A stretch of DNA of 64,000 nucleotides from CAVRXQ01 sp963831155 (GCA_963831155.1 CAWHOY010000005.1:372001-436000); one strand, 5' to 3'. Shown: positions 52,043-62,108, counted from the stretch's first letter. Notes: generated by a model from the letters alone, not told the origin. Numbers and translations are program-made.

Positions 52043-52789
52043 TTACGAGGTCACGCCGTCATATGTCGCACCGAGGATGATCCAGACTTCGTTTCTCTGC
52101 AATGCGGAGTATTCCCGGTACTGCGCGACTCCGGATACGTGCGCGGCGACCGTTTCGGCGGCGGCAAGGGAGTCTGGCCCGTATTCGATGAGGTTGCGCG
52201 TGTGGTCGAAGCTTGCGGCATTACCGGTCCCATTGATCGCAAAGCCGATCCTGTGCAGCGCGTGGGCGACTTGAGACGCGGCTTTGGGAGTTCCGACGCC
52301 GTTCAGCACCTCGACGAGAACGTCGGACGGCGGGACAGTGGCCGCAGGCGGCGTCGCCGCCACGGTGTTCGTCGATGTCGACGTCGGAGGAGGGGACGAC
52401 GTTGTCGTCGAGACGGCGGGGCGAGTCGTCGTCGGTGCTGTCGTCGTGCTTGAGACGGCTGGACGCGTCGTCGGGGGGCGCGACAAGGTGACGGGGGACG
52501 ACGTGTGCGGATGGTGCGAGGCGCCGGCTCCTTGTGACGCGCGCGTGCGCGGGGACGAGGACGTCGCGAGATAGCCGATAACCCCGATGAGCGCCGCCGC
52601 GGCGACCGCCGTGACGGCGAAGACCCTTCCCCTCCGAAGCTCGCGTCGATGCCGAGACCCCCGGGACTTCAGATGGCGAGGCACCCCCGGCGCCTGCCCC
52701 GTCGCCCCGGGATCGCGCCTTGAGTGCGCACCGCCCGTCACTGGGACAGAGCCGGAAGGGTTCGGATCGACCCGCCGGCTAGGCGACAT
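52043..52789 (-). CDS. Membrane-anchored protein with LytR C-terminal domain
   Basis: A 248-residue protein: a basic cytoplasmic N-terminus, one membrane helix (VFAVTAVAAAALIGVIGYLA, about 56-75), a Thr/Ser/Pro linker of about 80 residues and a LytR_C domain (VLVEVLNGVGTPKAASQVAH, then NLIEYGPDSLAAAETVAAHV and VWIILGATYDG). LytR_C domains accompany cell-wall polymer ligases and stand-alone wall proteins. ATG 52789 overlaps the kinase stop by 11 bases, so it is coupled to a PASTA kinase that also reads the cell wall. Confidence 0.9.
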   Translation of the reverse strand: MSPSRRVDPNPSGSVPVTGGAHSRRDPGATGQAPGVPRHLKSRGSRHRRELRRGRVFAVTAVAAAALIGVIGYLATSSSPRTRASQGAGASHHPHTSSPVTLSRPPTTRPAVSSTTTAPTTTRPAVSTTTSSPPPTSTSTNTVAATPPAATVPPSDVLVEVLNGVGTPKAASQVAHALHRIGFAINGTGNAASFDHTRNLIEYGPDSLAAAETVAAHVSGVAQYREYSALQRNEVWIILGATYDGVTS

Positions 52790-54713
52790 AAAGCGTCACC
52801 GCGGTCCCGATCCGGACCTCTGTTCCCGGCTCTGGATTCGTCGTCGTTGCCCTCGTCGAGAAGGGAGGGCCGATCTGTTCGTTCACCACCAGTCCATGTT
52901 GGCGCAGGAGTTGGATCGCCGTGGGGATAGGCAGATTCGCGACGGACGGCACGGCGATGAGTCGCGGACCGCGCGAGACGAGGACGGAAACCTCGGAGCC
53001 CACCTTGACCCCGGTTGCGCCCTCAGCCGGATCGGTCGAGATGACATCGCCGCTCGGCACCGCATTCGAGTAGGCGAGGTGTTCGATCGGCGCGAGCTTG
53101 AGCCCCTTCAGTTGAACGCTCGCGACGAGGTACGTCGTCGAGGCGAACTGCGGGATCGTGCGCGGATGCGGACCGAGAGAGATCGACAAGTCGACCTTCG
53201 ATCCAAGTCGCGCGACGCCTGCTGATGGCGAAGCGCGGACGACGTTGCCGACTGGAACCGTCTCGCTGTAGCTCGACGAAACGACTGCGACGAGGTGGTC
53301 CTTCGTCAACCGGTTGACGGCATCGGTCTTCGAAACACCGAGGAGGGTTGGAACCGAGACCATCGCCGGACCGCGGCTGACCACGACGTCAACGGTGACA
53401 CCGCCTCGCTCGCGGATTCCCGGCCGGGGGGACTCTTTCGTGATCATGCCCTCCGGCGCCTGCGACGAGAAAACCCGTGACGCGACGCGCAGCCGTAGCC
53501 CCTGAGCCGACACTTCGCCTCGCGCCGAAGCGAGTTGCTCGTGCACCACGTTGGGGACGACGTGGGTGAAGACCACGTAGCGCGCGATCGAGATCGTTCC
53601 GACCGCCGCGAGCAGGACGAGCGCGACCGCGACTGACGCGGGGCGCGCGAGTCGCCGCCGTCGGGTTTGACGACGCGCGCGTCGCTCACCCTGGCCATCT
53701 GCCCGAGGTTTGATCGCCGTCGAATCGGGAGCTCCGGCGGCGTCAGATCTCCGACTCGGGTCGAGGATCGTCACATCGTCGAAAGCGGTCGATTCGTCGC
53801 TCAAGTGATCCGGAGGCGCCGCTCGGTCGGCGTCTGGCGGATCGGTCACGCTCGGCCCGATGACGAGCGGGATCGGATCGGGCGCTCCGAGCCCGTGGAC
53901 GACGCGTTCGAGGCGCGTCGCGAGTTCGGCGGCGCTCAGTCGCTCCGCTCGCTCGGGTCGCGTCGCCGCGTCGACGACGGAAGCGAGAGCTCCGAGCTCG
54001 GGACTCCGGGGAAGCGCGTTTCCGACGCGTGCGAGTAAGAGCGCGTGCAGAGAATCCCCCGCGAAGGGGGCGCGTCCGGTGACCGCCTCGTAGAGGACGA
54101 GCCCGAGCGAATAGACATCCGATCGGTCGTCGAGGTGCTGACCGAGCGCCTGTTCGGGCGAGGCGTAGCGCACGGTGCCGAGAACGAGGCCATTGGGCTC
54201 GGTCCACGATGCTTCGGAAAGCGCCTTTGCAAGTCCGAAATCCGCGAGATGCGGTGTTCCTGACTCGTCGAAGAGCAGATTGGCGGGCTTGATGTCGCGG
54301 TGGACGATCCCGCGTTCGTGGGCGAACGCGAGCGCCTGGGCGATCGCCATGCCGATCGAAGCAGCCTGCGCGACCGAGAGCGTGCGCCTGTTCGCGAGAA
54401 GGTCGCGCAAGCTTCCGCCGGCGAGGTACTCGAGGACGAAGTAGAAGCCTTCGTTGTCGCTTCCCCAGTCGTAGACGTGGACGATGTTCGGGTGGTTCAG
54501 GGAAGCGGCGGCTCGTGCCTCGAGTCGGAAGCGCCGCACGAAGGTCTCGTCGTCCGAGAGCGCCGGATGGAGGATCTTGACGGCGACCGGTCGATGGAGA
54601 CGGACGTCAGCGGCCAGATAGACGCGCGAGGACGAGCCGGTCCCGAGCTCAGAGTGGAGTCGGTACCGACCCTGGAGGAGGAGTCCTGTGTGCAATTCGG
54701 CGATCGCGCGCAT
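52779..54713 (-). CDS. pknB: Membrane Ser/Thr protein kinase with four PASTA domains
   Basis: A 644-residue PknB-like kinase. Kinase motifs are ELGTGSSSRVYLA (glycine loop with reduced Gly content), Lys46 in VAVK, HRDIKPANLL (Asp130), ADFGLAKA and SPEQA. One membrane helix (about 365-385, VAVALVLLAAVGTISIA) leads to four PASTA repeats, each starting PxVxxxxxxxA and ending VDVVVSRGP-like. PASTA domains bind muropeptides, so the kinase should sense growing peptidoglycan. ATG 54713 has GGAGG seven bases upstream. Overlaps the LytR_C gene. Confidence 0.95.
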   Translation of the reverse strand: MRAIAELHTGLLLQGRYRLHSELGTGSSSRVYLAADVRLHRPVAVKILHPALSDDETFVRRFRLEARAAASLNHPNIVHVYDWGSDNEGFYFVLEYLAGGSLRDLLANRRTLSVAQAASIGMAIAQALAFAHERGIVHRDIKPANLLFDESGTPHLADFGLAKALSEASWTEPNGLVLGTVRYASPEQALGQHLDDRSDVYSLGLVLYEAVTGRAPFAGDSLHALLLARVGNALPRSPELGALASVVDAATRPERAERLSAAELATRLERVVHGLGAPDPIPLVIGPSVTDPPDADRAAPPDHLSDESTAFDDVTILDPSRRSDAAGAPDSTAIKPRADGQGERRARRQTRRRRLARPASVAVALVLLAAVGTISIARYVVFTHVVPNVVHEQLASARGEVSAQGLRLRVASRVFSSQAPEGMITKESPRPGIRERGGVTVDVVVSRGPAMVSVPTLLGVSKTDAVNRLTKDHLVAVVSSSYSETVPVGNVVRASPSAGVARLGSKVDLSISLGPHPRTIPQFASTTYLVASVQLKGLKLAPIEHLAYSNAVPSGDVISTDPAEGATGVKVGSEVSVLVSRGPRLIAVPSVANLPIPTAIQLLRQHGLVVNEQIGPPFSTRATTTNPEPGTEVRIGTAVTLYVA

Positions 54714-54902
54714 CACAGATCCTCCAGATCCTATCGGTGGACGTTGCAGGTGGTGGCAAAGTGAAACGTGATGGCAATGTTACGTCCGCCAGCGTGAGCT
54801 GCGCTCTCATCTGAATCGCCCCTGCAGCGACGAGCTTGGACCCTCGACCTTGCCGGCCAGTCGCCAGCGGCGTTCAGGACGGTGCCGAGAAAGGAGCGAT
54901 GG

Positions 54903-57176
54903 CTAAGCCGGACCCGTTTCCCGGCCGAGTCGGCCAGGCCACCAGTTCCACCGACCGAGCAACGCGACGACCGACGGGACCAACAAGGTGCGAACGAGGA
55001 AGGTGTCCATCAAGATCCCGATCGCGAGCCCGAATCCGATATCGCGGATCTGGCTCGCACCCGGAGCTGAACCGGCGACGATCCCGAGGACTGCGAAGGA
55101 ACCGGCGAGCACGATGCCGGCGGCGGTGACCGTCGGACCGGACATCGCAACCGCTCGAATGACGGCGTCGCGCAATGGCTGCGTCCGCGCCTCCTCCCGG
55201 ATGCGCGTCATGACGAGGATGTTGTAGTCCTCGCCGAGCGCGAGAAGGAAGATGAACATCAAGAAGGGCAATATGAAGGTGAGACCTCCCGACCCACCTA
55301 TTTCGATGAAGACGAGGGTCGCAAGCCCGAGGGCCGCGAGGTACGAGAGCGCAACGCTGACGATCAGATAAAGGGGCGCGACAGCGCTGCGCAGAACGAG
55401 GGCGAGCAAGATCGCGATCGCGATGATGGCGATCGGGATGACGCGGAACAGGTCATGATTCGAGGTGCTGGACACGTCGTAGAGCGCGGCTGCTTCACCG
55501 GCAACGCCACTCGCCGTCGCTCCGGATCTCTGCGCGGCTTTCGCGACGACGGCTCGGATTGAGGGGGTCGCGTTCAGCGCAGCGGTCGTTTGTTGACCAC
55601 CGACGCGCAGGGTCGCTTCGAACTGGATAGTTCTTCCGTCTTTCGAAACGAATACCTGTGACGCGCGGTACGCGTCGTAGAGCGAGGTGCTGACACCGCT
55701 CGTCGGATCAGAGACCGCCGGGAGAGAGGATGGGGGTCCGAGCTCGGTGTGCAACCGCGCGTACTGGCTCGCGCTGAGCGTTGTGCCGTTGGGGTCGAAA
55801 GGCCCTTCGAATTGCTTGAACTTGCCGGACGAACGCAGCACAGCGGAAGCGGTGGCGACGGACTGCGGGTCGTCCCAGATCGGCTTTCGATAGCGGAAGA
55901 CGAGGTTCGCCGGGTTCGTGCTCGCCTGCGGGAAGTGTCGGGCGACGAGGGTGTTTCCCTTCGCGGCGTTCGATCCGGATGGTGCGTTCAGCGCGCCGCC
56001 GAACCCGCCCGAGTGGTATCCGACGAGGGCTGCCGCCAACGCGCCAAACACCAACACCCCGCTCGCGAGCGTGATCGCCGGCCGGCGCACGAGGTGGGAG
56101 GCCACGCGTCCCCAGAGGCCGACTTGATCGGTGCCTTCGAGGTTCGAGGGCCAGAAGGCAGCCTTTCCGAAGATCGCGAGGAGGGCGGGCAACAATGTGA
56201 GGCCGGCGAACAGCATCACTGCGATCCCGAGCGCGAGCGGAATGCCGAGGTCGTGGTAGATCCCGAAGCTCGCGAACAAAAGGCTCAGCAATGCGAACAT
56301 GACCGTCCCCGCCGATGCGCTGATCGACTCGCCGACTCGGATGAGGGCGTGCCGAACGGCGTCGTGCGCGCCCATTCCCGCGCGGATCTCCTCGCGCACG
56401 CGAAAGACGAGGAAGAGCCCGTAGTCGGTACCCGCGCCGATCAGCAACACGATGAGCAAGAGCTGGGTGATCTCCGAGATCTTTAACCCGTGAGCGCCGA
56501 GCCCACCAATGAACCGGTCGGAGAGCAACAGCGCAAACGCCGGTGGGATCAGCGTGATGATCGGCGCCAACGCAGAACGGAAGACGACGAGGAGCAGAAC
56601 GATGATGAAGAGGAAGGTGAACGATTGGGTCCGACCACCGGTTCGGTTCGAACTCGCTTGATTGGCGACGTTGGTCGCGATCGATCCGGCCACAGCGAAT
56701 TGAAGACCCGAAGGGGCGCGCGCCTGATGGAAGGTCGAGACCACGTTCGTGACGATCGTCTTTTGGCGGGTGATGTTTGCCTGATTGACGCGCACACGGG
56801 CGAGGAGCTGCGCCGCGTCGCCATCACTCGAAATGCCCGCGACTCGCACCGATTCCACCCGGGGAACCTTGCGCAGCAAGATGGCTTCGCGGACGATTGC
56901 CGACTGATCAGCGGAGTTCAGTTTCTCGTGCGCGGTCGCGGCGACGACCGTGATATCGCTCGTCGTGTTCGGATTCCCGAAGATCGGCGTCGCGAGGGTC
57001 GCGGCTTGCGAGCTTGGAGCCGTGGAAGGAAGGAACTGGCTGTTGTCGTTGTTGACTTCGCTTCCGAGCGAGGGAAGCGTGCGGCTCGCGATGACCAGGA
57101 GGATTATCCAGGCGAGCACGATGAAGTAACGAAGACGAACGACGTTGCGTCCGAGCGCGTCGAAGAAACTATCCAA
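54903..57176 (-). CDS. MMPL/RND-family membrane transporter
   Basis: A 757-residue transporter with the MMPL layout: helix 1 (about 15-35), an extracellular domain, helices 2-6 (about 185-340), a repeat of the same (helix 7 near 375, loop to 560, helices 8-12 to the end). GAGTDYGLFLVFRVREEI and LGEDYNILVMTRIREEA are the paired GTDY/GEDYN proton-relay motifs. Relatives export lipids or siderophores and pump drugs. The start is TTG 57176 after AGGAAG; the first residues MDSFFDALGRNVVRLRY fit the family. Stands alone. Confidence 0.93.
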   Translation of the reverse strand: MDSFFDALGRNVVRLRYFIVLAWIILLVIASRTLPSLGSEVNNDNSQFLPSTAPSSQAATLATPIFGNPNTTSDITVVAATAHEKLNSADQSAIVREAILLRKVPRVESVRVAGISSDGDAAQLLARVRVNQANITRQKTIVTNVVSTFHQARAPSGLQFAVAGSIATNVANQASSNRTGGRTQSFTFLFIIVLLLVVFRSALAPIITLIPPAFALLLSDRFIGGLGAHGLKISEITQLLLIVLLIGAGTDYGLFLVFRVREEIRAGMGAHDAVRHALIRVGESISASAGTVMFALLSLLFASFGIYHDLGIPLALGIAVMLFAGLTLLPALLAIFGKAAFWPSNLEGTDQVGLWGRVASHLVRRPAITLASGVLVFGALAAALVGYHSGGFGGALNAPSGSNAAKGNTLVARHFPQASTNPANLVFRYRKPIWDDPQSVATASAVLRSSGKFKQFEGPFDPNGTTLSASQYARLHTELGPPSSLPAVSDPTSGVSTSLYDAYRASQVFVSKDGRTIQFEATLRVGGQQTTAALNATPSIRAVVAKAAQRSGATASGVAGEAAALYDVSSTSNHDLFRVIPIAIIAIAILLALVLRSAVAPLYLIVSVALSYLAALGLATLVFIEIGGSGGLTFILPFLMFIFLLALGEDYNILVMTRIREEARTQPLRDAVIRAVAMSGPTVTAAGIVLAGSFAVLGIVAGSAPGASQIRDIGFGLAIGILMDTFLVRTLLVPSVVALLGRWNWWPGRLGRETGPA

Positions 57177-57321
57177 AGGGGGCTTCCTGGGCGGGAATTA
57201 ACGGTTATCCGGGCGAAGCCAGGCTATGCCATTTCAGAGGGGCCGAGGCGTTCTCGCGTGATTGCGATCATCGCGACGAGAAACGAAGGCGCGAGAAGCC
57301 AGCCGAGTGCCTCGTCGGCCG

Positions 57322-58509
57322 CTAGTGCTCCACACTCACGACGGTACCGTAGGCAAGATACGGCCACGCGGTAGCCGCGTCGGTCAGCGGGAGTTCGATG
57401 CAGCCGAGGCTCTGGGGGATTCCGTAGTCGGCTCGGGGCATGTAATGAACCGCGTCGCTGTCGTGAAAGTACGCGATGAATTGCACCGGGTCGGCGTATT
57501 TCGCGCCGTCGGGATTCGTACCGTGCATTACCTGGCGGCGGAGTCGGGTGTCGACGGGGAAGTTCCCGTCTGGCGTCGGGGAGCCGGCGATGCCGGTGTT
57601 CATCGGGCTCCGTAGGACGACCCGCCCGTCGTGCCAGACGGTGAACGTTTCTGGCGAGGCCTTGTCAGCGAGGGCGTAGTTGTAGCCGCCGGTGTTGACC
57701 GTGTTCGCTGCCAGGGCTTGCAGGAGGGTTTTCCAGAGTGCCGGTCCAATGCTTCCGTTCGGATCGAGTCCGTGGTCTGCTTGAAAGGACATCACGAGTC
57801 CCTTCGTGAAAACGGTGTACGAGGATTCGGTCCACAGCCTTCGGAGCGGGCCAGGCCAACCCGTATCGATCCAGGAGAACGTCCCTTGGGGTGGGGAGAA
57901 AAGGGCCACTTGTTGTGCTGGCGTGTCACTCGGCGCGATGGCGGAATTCAACGGCGACCACGAAAGCGGCGAGTAATCAAGTAGCGAGAGGAGCTGTTGG
58001 AGGCGGAGGATCGAACCGCTCGCGACGCGGAACCGTTCGACGACATCGCCGGCGAGTTCGGCACCGTTTGTTGCGCGGATCCCCGAACTTCCGCCCGGGA
58101 CCGTGAGCGTCTCCTCGCTCGAAGGGATGAACGCCCCGGCCGGCGTGAACGTGAGCACGTCGCCGGAGGCATGCCACGACCCTGGCGCTGCGGGACTGAA
58201 AGTTGGTTGCGCTTTGCTCGGTGAGATCGCGGAGGAAAAGGTCACGCTCACGGTGGAATTGCCCGCGACGCTGATCGCATTCGCCGCCGGCGTCACCGAA
58301 TTGATGGTCAACGGTGGCGCAGAGGCGGTTCTCGACCGGCGCTTTGCGGTTTGAGTCGCGCCGTTCTGATTCCCACGGTTCGAAGAGGCAGAGGGCTGAG
58401 CAGAAGTCGCAATCACCGCGCCCGCGATGCCTCCGCCGATGAGAGCCACGACGATCGCGGCGATCCAGAAGGACGGAGGAAAACGCCGACGCGCGTCGTA
58501 CCGGGTCAT
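57322..58509 (-). CDS. L,D-transpeptidase (YkuD) with membrane anchor
   Basis: A 395-residue wall enzyme. A membrane anchor (WIAAIVVALIGGGIAGAVI, about 15-33) and Ser-rich linker lead to an Ig-like domain (INSVTPAANAISVAGNSTVS, about 68-150), a peptidoglycan-binding-like region (GLVMSFQADHGLDPNGSIGP, about 235-270) and the YkuD domain (FTVWHDGRVVLRSPMNTG, about 290-395). The catalytic stretch is HYMPRADYGIPQSLGCIELP: His and Cys are present, but the usual SHGC is SLGC. It should form 3-3 cross-links or attach proteins to peptidoglycan. Confidence 0.9.
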   Translation of the reverse strand: MTRYDARRRFPPSFWIAAIVVALIGGGIAGAVIATSAQPSASSNRGNQNGATQTAKRRSRTASAPPLTINSVTPAANAISVAGNSTVSVTFSSAISPSKAQPTFSPAAPGSWHASGDVLTFTPAGAFIPSSEETLTVPGGSSGIRATNGAELAGDVVERFRVASGSILRLQQLLSLLDYSPLSWSPLNSAIAPSDTPAQQVALFSPPQGTFSWIDTGWPGPLRRLWTESSYTVFTKGLVMSFQADHGLDPNGSIGPALWKTLLQALAANTVNTGGYNYALADKASPETFTVWHDGRVVLRSPMNTGIAGSPTPDGNFPVDTRLRRQVMHGTNPDGAKYADPVQFIAYFHDSDAVHYMPRADYGIPQSLGCIELPLTDAATAWPYLAYGTVVSVEH

Positions 58510-58703
58510 CGCGGACCTCGGCGCATGGCAACCATTTCACCAGCCGCGACACTCGGCGGGGCGTCGCGGTGCGATCGAATTGAGGATCCGCAGGTCAAAG
58601 CGGCCGGTGTCTTCCACTCGGTCGCCCTTTTCGATTCCTTGTCGATGGCCACAGTCATGAGCGCGACACCGACGAGTCTCTCGAGAAGTCATTCTCAAGG
58701 TGG

Positions 58704-59960
58704 ATGCGGATTCATCGTGGGATCGGTACCGTCTTCTCGGTGTCGCGTGGTGGTGAAGGCGAACAACAGCTGAAGCGTCCCTGGACCGCCAACATCGAGG
58801 GGCAGTTTCTCGGCGTCGCCTTGCTGATCGCCCTCGCCTTAGTCGCGACCAGCCTGGTGTTCGGCACGAGTCCGCACGATCGTGGCGGCCCGAGATTGCT
58901 CCTCGCCATCATCGCCTGCGCCGTGGTGGTGCTCCTGCGCAGGTGGCCGCGCGCGCTGCTTGTACTCGCGACAGTCGCGACCGCACTCGAAATTGGCTAT
59001 GGAAATGCTTCCGTGCCTTTCACGATCATGCTCGGCTTCTCGGCGTATTTCGTCGCATCCCGACTACCTCGGGGATGGTCGATTCGGATGGTCAGCGCGT
59101 CCGGCGTCGCCCTCGGAATCGCGCTCGTTATCGCGGCGATCGATGTGAAAGACGCACCTCTTGCGGTGGACTCGATCGAAGGGTTCCTGCCGCTGATCGC
59201 GGCGTGGTTCATTGGGGACAGTGTGGCGACTCGGCGCCGATACCTCGCCGGTTTGGAGGCGCAGGAAGAGCTCGAGCGTCGTGCAGAGGTCGAACGCGCG
59301 CGTCAGGAGGTACGTGAAGAACGCGTTCGGATCGCCCGCGAGCTGCACGACGTCGTAGCGCACAGTCTTGCGGTGATCACGGTCCAAGCAGGGGTCGGGC
59401 GACGGCTGATGGCGAAACGGCCAGAGGAAGCCGAGCACGCGCTGGAGTCGATCGCGGAAATCGGAAGAACCGCTCAGAACGAGCTTCAAGTGGTTTTGGG
59501 ATTGTTGCGTGACGAGGACCCCGGCGCCGTGCTGCTCAATCCCGCGCCGGGAATCGCCGGGTTGGGCGAGCTCGTCGCCGTCATCAGCGCCTCGGGTACG
59601 CCGACTTCGCTTGAAGCCTCCGGCGACGCGCGACGACTTTCGCCCGCACTCGAACTTTCGATTTACCGGATTGTTCAAGAGGCACTGACGAACGTTGTCA
59701 AACATGCCCCGGGGTCGCAGGTCCTGGTCACGATCGCAGTCGCTGATGCGGACGTCCGCGTTGAAGTCGCGAACTCCGGCGCACCGATGGGTCCTGCGTC
59801 GACCGGATCTCGGAATTCGCAAAGGACAATCGTGCCGGGTCACGGGATCATCGGCATGCGCGAGCGAGTGACGGCGTTCAGGGGATCGCTCGTCGCAGAA
59901 CCTATCGGCGAGGATGGCTTTCACGTCGTCGCGCGAGTTCCGCTCGGGTCAGGCGCATGA
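58704..59960 (+). CDS. Membrane sensor histidine kinase (HisKA_3, NarX/DesK type)
   Basis: A 418-residue kinase with five or six membrane helices (about 35-175), a short coiled coil (LAGLEAQEELERRAEVERAR) and the HisKA_3 phosphoacceptor His215 in RIARELHDVVAHSLAVI. The ATPase domain has NVVKHAPGSQVLVTI and GHGIIGMRERV (N and G boxes). There is no extracellular sensor domain, as in DesK-type or cell-envelope-stress sensors. ATG 58704; the stop overlaps the response-regulator gene (ATGA). Confidence 0.94.
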   Translation: MRIHRGIGTVFSVSRGGEGEQQLKRPWTANIEGQFLGVALLIALALVATSLVFGTSPHDRGGPRLLLAIIACAVVVLLRRWPRALLVLATVATALEIGYGNASVPFTIMLGFSAYFVASRLPRGWSIRMVSASGVALGIALVIAAIDVKDAPLAVDSIEGFLPLIAAWFIGDSVATRRRYLAGLEAQEELERRAEVERARQEVREERVRIARELHDVVAHSLAVITVQAGVGRRLMAKRPEEAEHALESIAEIGRTAQNELQVVLGLLRDEDPGAVLLNPAPGIAGLGELVAVISASGTPTSLEASGDARRLSPALELSIYRIVQEALTNVVKHAPGSQVLVTIAVADADVRVEVANSGAPMGPASTGSRNSQRTIVPGHGIIGMRERVTAFRGSLVAEPIGEDGFHVVARVPLGSGA

Positions 59961-60616
59961 CGATTCGGGTTCTGGTCGTCGACGATCAGCATCTCCTGCG
60001 GACTGCCTTCACGTCACTCATCGACGCCGAAGCCGATATGGAGGTCGTCGGCCAAGCGGCGGACGGCAAGGAGGCGGTGGAGTTCGTCGCGCGCAACTCC
60101 GTCGACGTCGTCGTCATGGACGTACGGATGCCGAATCTCGACGGGATCGAGGCGACACGGCAGATCACCCGCTCGCGCGTGGAAGCGCCTCGGGTGCTGA
60201 TCCTCACCACGTTCGATCTCGATGAGCTCGTATACGGCGCTCTCCAATCGGGAGCGAGCGGTTTCGTGCTGAAGAGCCGCCCAGTGGAGGAGCTCTTGGT
60301 GGCGATCCGGGTGATTGCCGCAGGAGAGGCGCTGCTTGCACCCAATGTGACCCGTCGGCTCATCGCCCAGTTCGCCGGCACCGCACAGACCAGGGCGAGT
60401 ATGTCGAAGGAGATCGACGAGCTCACGGACCGAGAACGCGAAGTCATGGTGCTCGTCGCGCGGGGGTTGTCGAACGCGGAGATCGCGTCCGAGCTCCACG
60501 TGAGCCTGCCGACGGTGAAGACGCACGTCAGTCGGGTGCTTTCCAAGCTCGGCGCCCGCGATCGCGCCCAACTCGTCGTCCTTGCGTACGAGACCGGTCT
60601 CGTAGGCGCAGCGTGA
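59957..60616 (+). CDS. Response regulator, NarL/LuxR type
   Basis: A 219-residue regulator with receiver domain (Asp55 in VVVMDVRMPNLDG, acidic pair in VVDDQHLL, Lys in GFVLKSRPVEELL) and a LuxR-type helix-turn-helix (LTDREREVMVLVARGLSNAE, then LPTVKTHVSRVLSKLGARDR). It is the partner of the kinase it overlaps. The ABC exporter 170 bases downstream on the same strand is the likely target (inference). Confidence 0.95.
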   Translation: MTIRVLVVDDQHLLRTAFTSLIDAEADMEVVGQAADGKEAVEFVARNSVDVVVMDVRMPNLDGIEATRQITRSRVEAPRVLILTTFDLDELVYGALQSGASGFVLKSRPVEELLVAIRVIAAGEALLAPNVTRRLIAQFAGTAQTRASMSKEIDELTDREREVMVLVARGLSNAEIASELHVSLPTVKTHVSRVLSKLGARDRAQLVVLAYETGLVGAA

Positions 60617-60788
60617 GCGGCATCAGTTCCTTGGCGAGCGTCAGGTTCGCATCGTTCGCAAGGATGACGCGACATCGATCCTCGAGAAGGACGACAGCGC
60701 GGCCGTTCTCGTTCAAGATCGCGTCGATGCCTGCCGATCAGGAGTGCTCCCGGAATCGGTCACACCTCCACTTCGCACGAGGTGCGCG

Positions 60789-62108
60789 ATGACCATCTTT
60801 CGCGGAACCTTCGCACCTGGCGTCGCCGCCGCTGTCTCGCACCATCACTTCGGTTTCGGGCCGATCCTGCTCATCGTGATCGTTGTCGGGGCGGTCATTT
60901 ACGGTGTGACGAGACATTCGCGGCATTCCCGACCCGAAGACATCAGGGATGGCGCCGATCAACACATCCCACGACCCGAGTCAACTCCGGATATCGGGGG
61001 GACGCCACCACGAGCCGGGCAACACCCGGCGGCGCCGGGGTTCGCGCCGGATCTGGCGGGCGGCGCTCTTCAACGGACTGCAGCGCCAGTCGTTGCGGCG
61101 GGTGACACCGACCGTTTCGTGGCTGATGAGCGATCCCACCGCACTCGGATTCCGTCGAAATCACTCGACAACGGCGACTCGTGGGCGGTCGAGACGCACG
61201 GATTGACGAAGCGATTCGGCGACACCATCGCGGTCGACGACGTCGAGCTGCTCGTGCCCCGGGGCTCCGCGTTCGGATACCTCGGTCCGAACGGCGCCGG
61301 CAAGACGACGCTCATTCGCACGTTGCTCGGTCTCACGAAAGCCGACGGTGGCACGATGTCGCTTCTCGGATACCCGGTGCCTCGCGAGCGTCGAGAGGCG
61401 CTCGCCCGGGTGGGAGCGATCGTCGACGAGCCGAGATTCCACGGACACCTCACTGGCAAGGAGAACCTCGCACTGCTCGCCGCCGCGCGAGGCGACGGCG
61501 CGGACCGGCGGATCGGACCGGTGCTCGCACGCGTCGGACTCACCGAGCGGGCCGATCACAGGGTCGCTTCGTATTCGATGGGTATGCGCCAGCGACTCGG
61601 GGTGGCGGGGTGCTTATTGGGCGACCCGCAACTGCTGATCCTGGACGAGCCGATGAATGGCCTCGACCCGGCCGGTATGCAGCAGATGCGCGCGATGATC
61701 CACGGCCTCGTCGACGAGGGACGCACCGTGATGTTGTCTTCCCACCTGCTCGACGAGGTGGAGCGAACCTGCGACGCGGTGGCGATCGTCGATCACGGCC
61801 GCGTGATCCGCCAGGGTCCGATCGACACGCTCATCCGCGGTGCTGGGACGATCGAGGTGCGAATTGACTGCTCCGATCCGCAAAATGCCTCACAGCTCAT
61901 CGCCGGGTCCGGTCTTGCCGCGGGGGCGAGGCTCGAGGACTCGGAAGTCGTCGTAGCGCTCCCGAGCGGTGCACCCAAGGAGTCGGTGGCGGAGATCAAT
62001 CGACGCCTGGTTCAAGCAGGTATCTCGGTCTACGGATTGCGCGAGGTGCGCGCGTCACTCGAACAGTGGTTCTTGTCGGTGACGAGCCGACTCGGAGGAT
62101 CCGAATGA
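60789..62108 (+). CDS. ABC transporter ATPase with N-terminal membrane anchor
   Basis: A 439-residue protein of two parts. Residues 1-45 contain one membrane helix (FGFGPILLIVIVVGAVIYGV), followed by about 70 disordered residues rich in Pro, Gly and Arg. Residues 130-439 are a DrrA/BcrA-type ATPase: Walker A GPNGAGKTTLIRTLLGL, signature YSMGMRQRLGVAG, Walker B LLILDEPMNGLDP, switch His in MLSSHLLDEVERTC. A tethered ATPase is unusual. ATG 60789 has GAGGTG upstream; the stop overlaps the permease (ATGA). Likely exports a drug or lipid under two-component control. Confidence 0.92.
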   Translation: MTIFRGTFAPGVAAAVSHHHFGFGPILLIVIVVGAVIYGVTRHSRHSRPEDIRDGADQHIPRPESTPDIGGTPPRAGQHPAAPGFAPDLAGGALQRTAAPVVAAGDTDRFVADERSHRTRIPSKSLDNGDSWAVETHGLTKRFGDTIAVDDVELLVPRGSAFGYLGPNGAGKTTLIRTLLGLTKADGGTMSLLGYPVPRERREALARVGAIVDEPRFHGHLTGKENLALLAAARGDGADRRIGPVLARVGLTERADHRVASYSMGMRQRLGVAGCLLGDPQLLILDEPMNGLDPAGMQQMRAMIHGLVDEGRTVMLSSHLLDEVERTCDAVAIVDHGRVIRQGPIDTLIRGAGTIEVRIDCSDPQNASQLIAGSGLAAGARLEDSEVVVALPSGAPKESVAEINRRLVQAGISVYGLREVRASLEQWFLSVTSRLGGSE

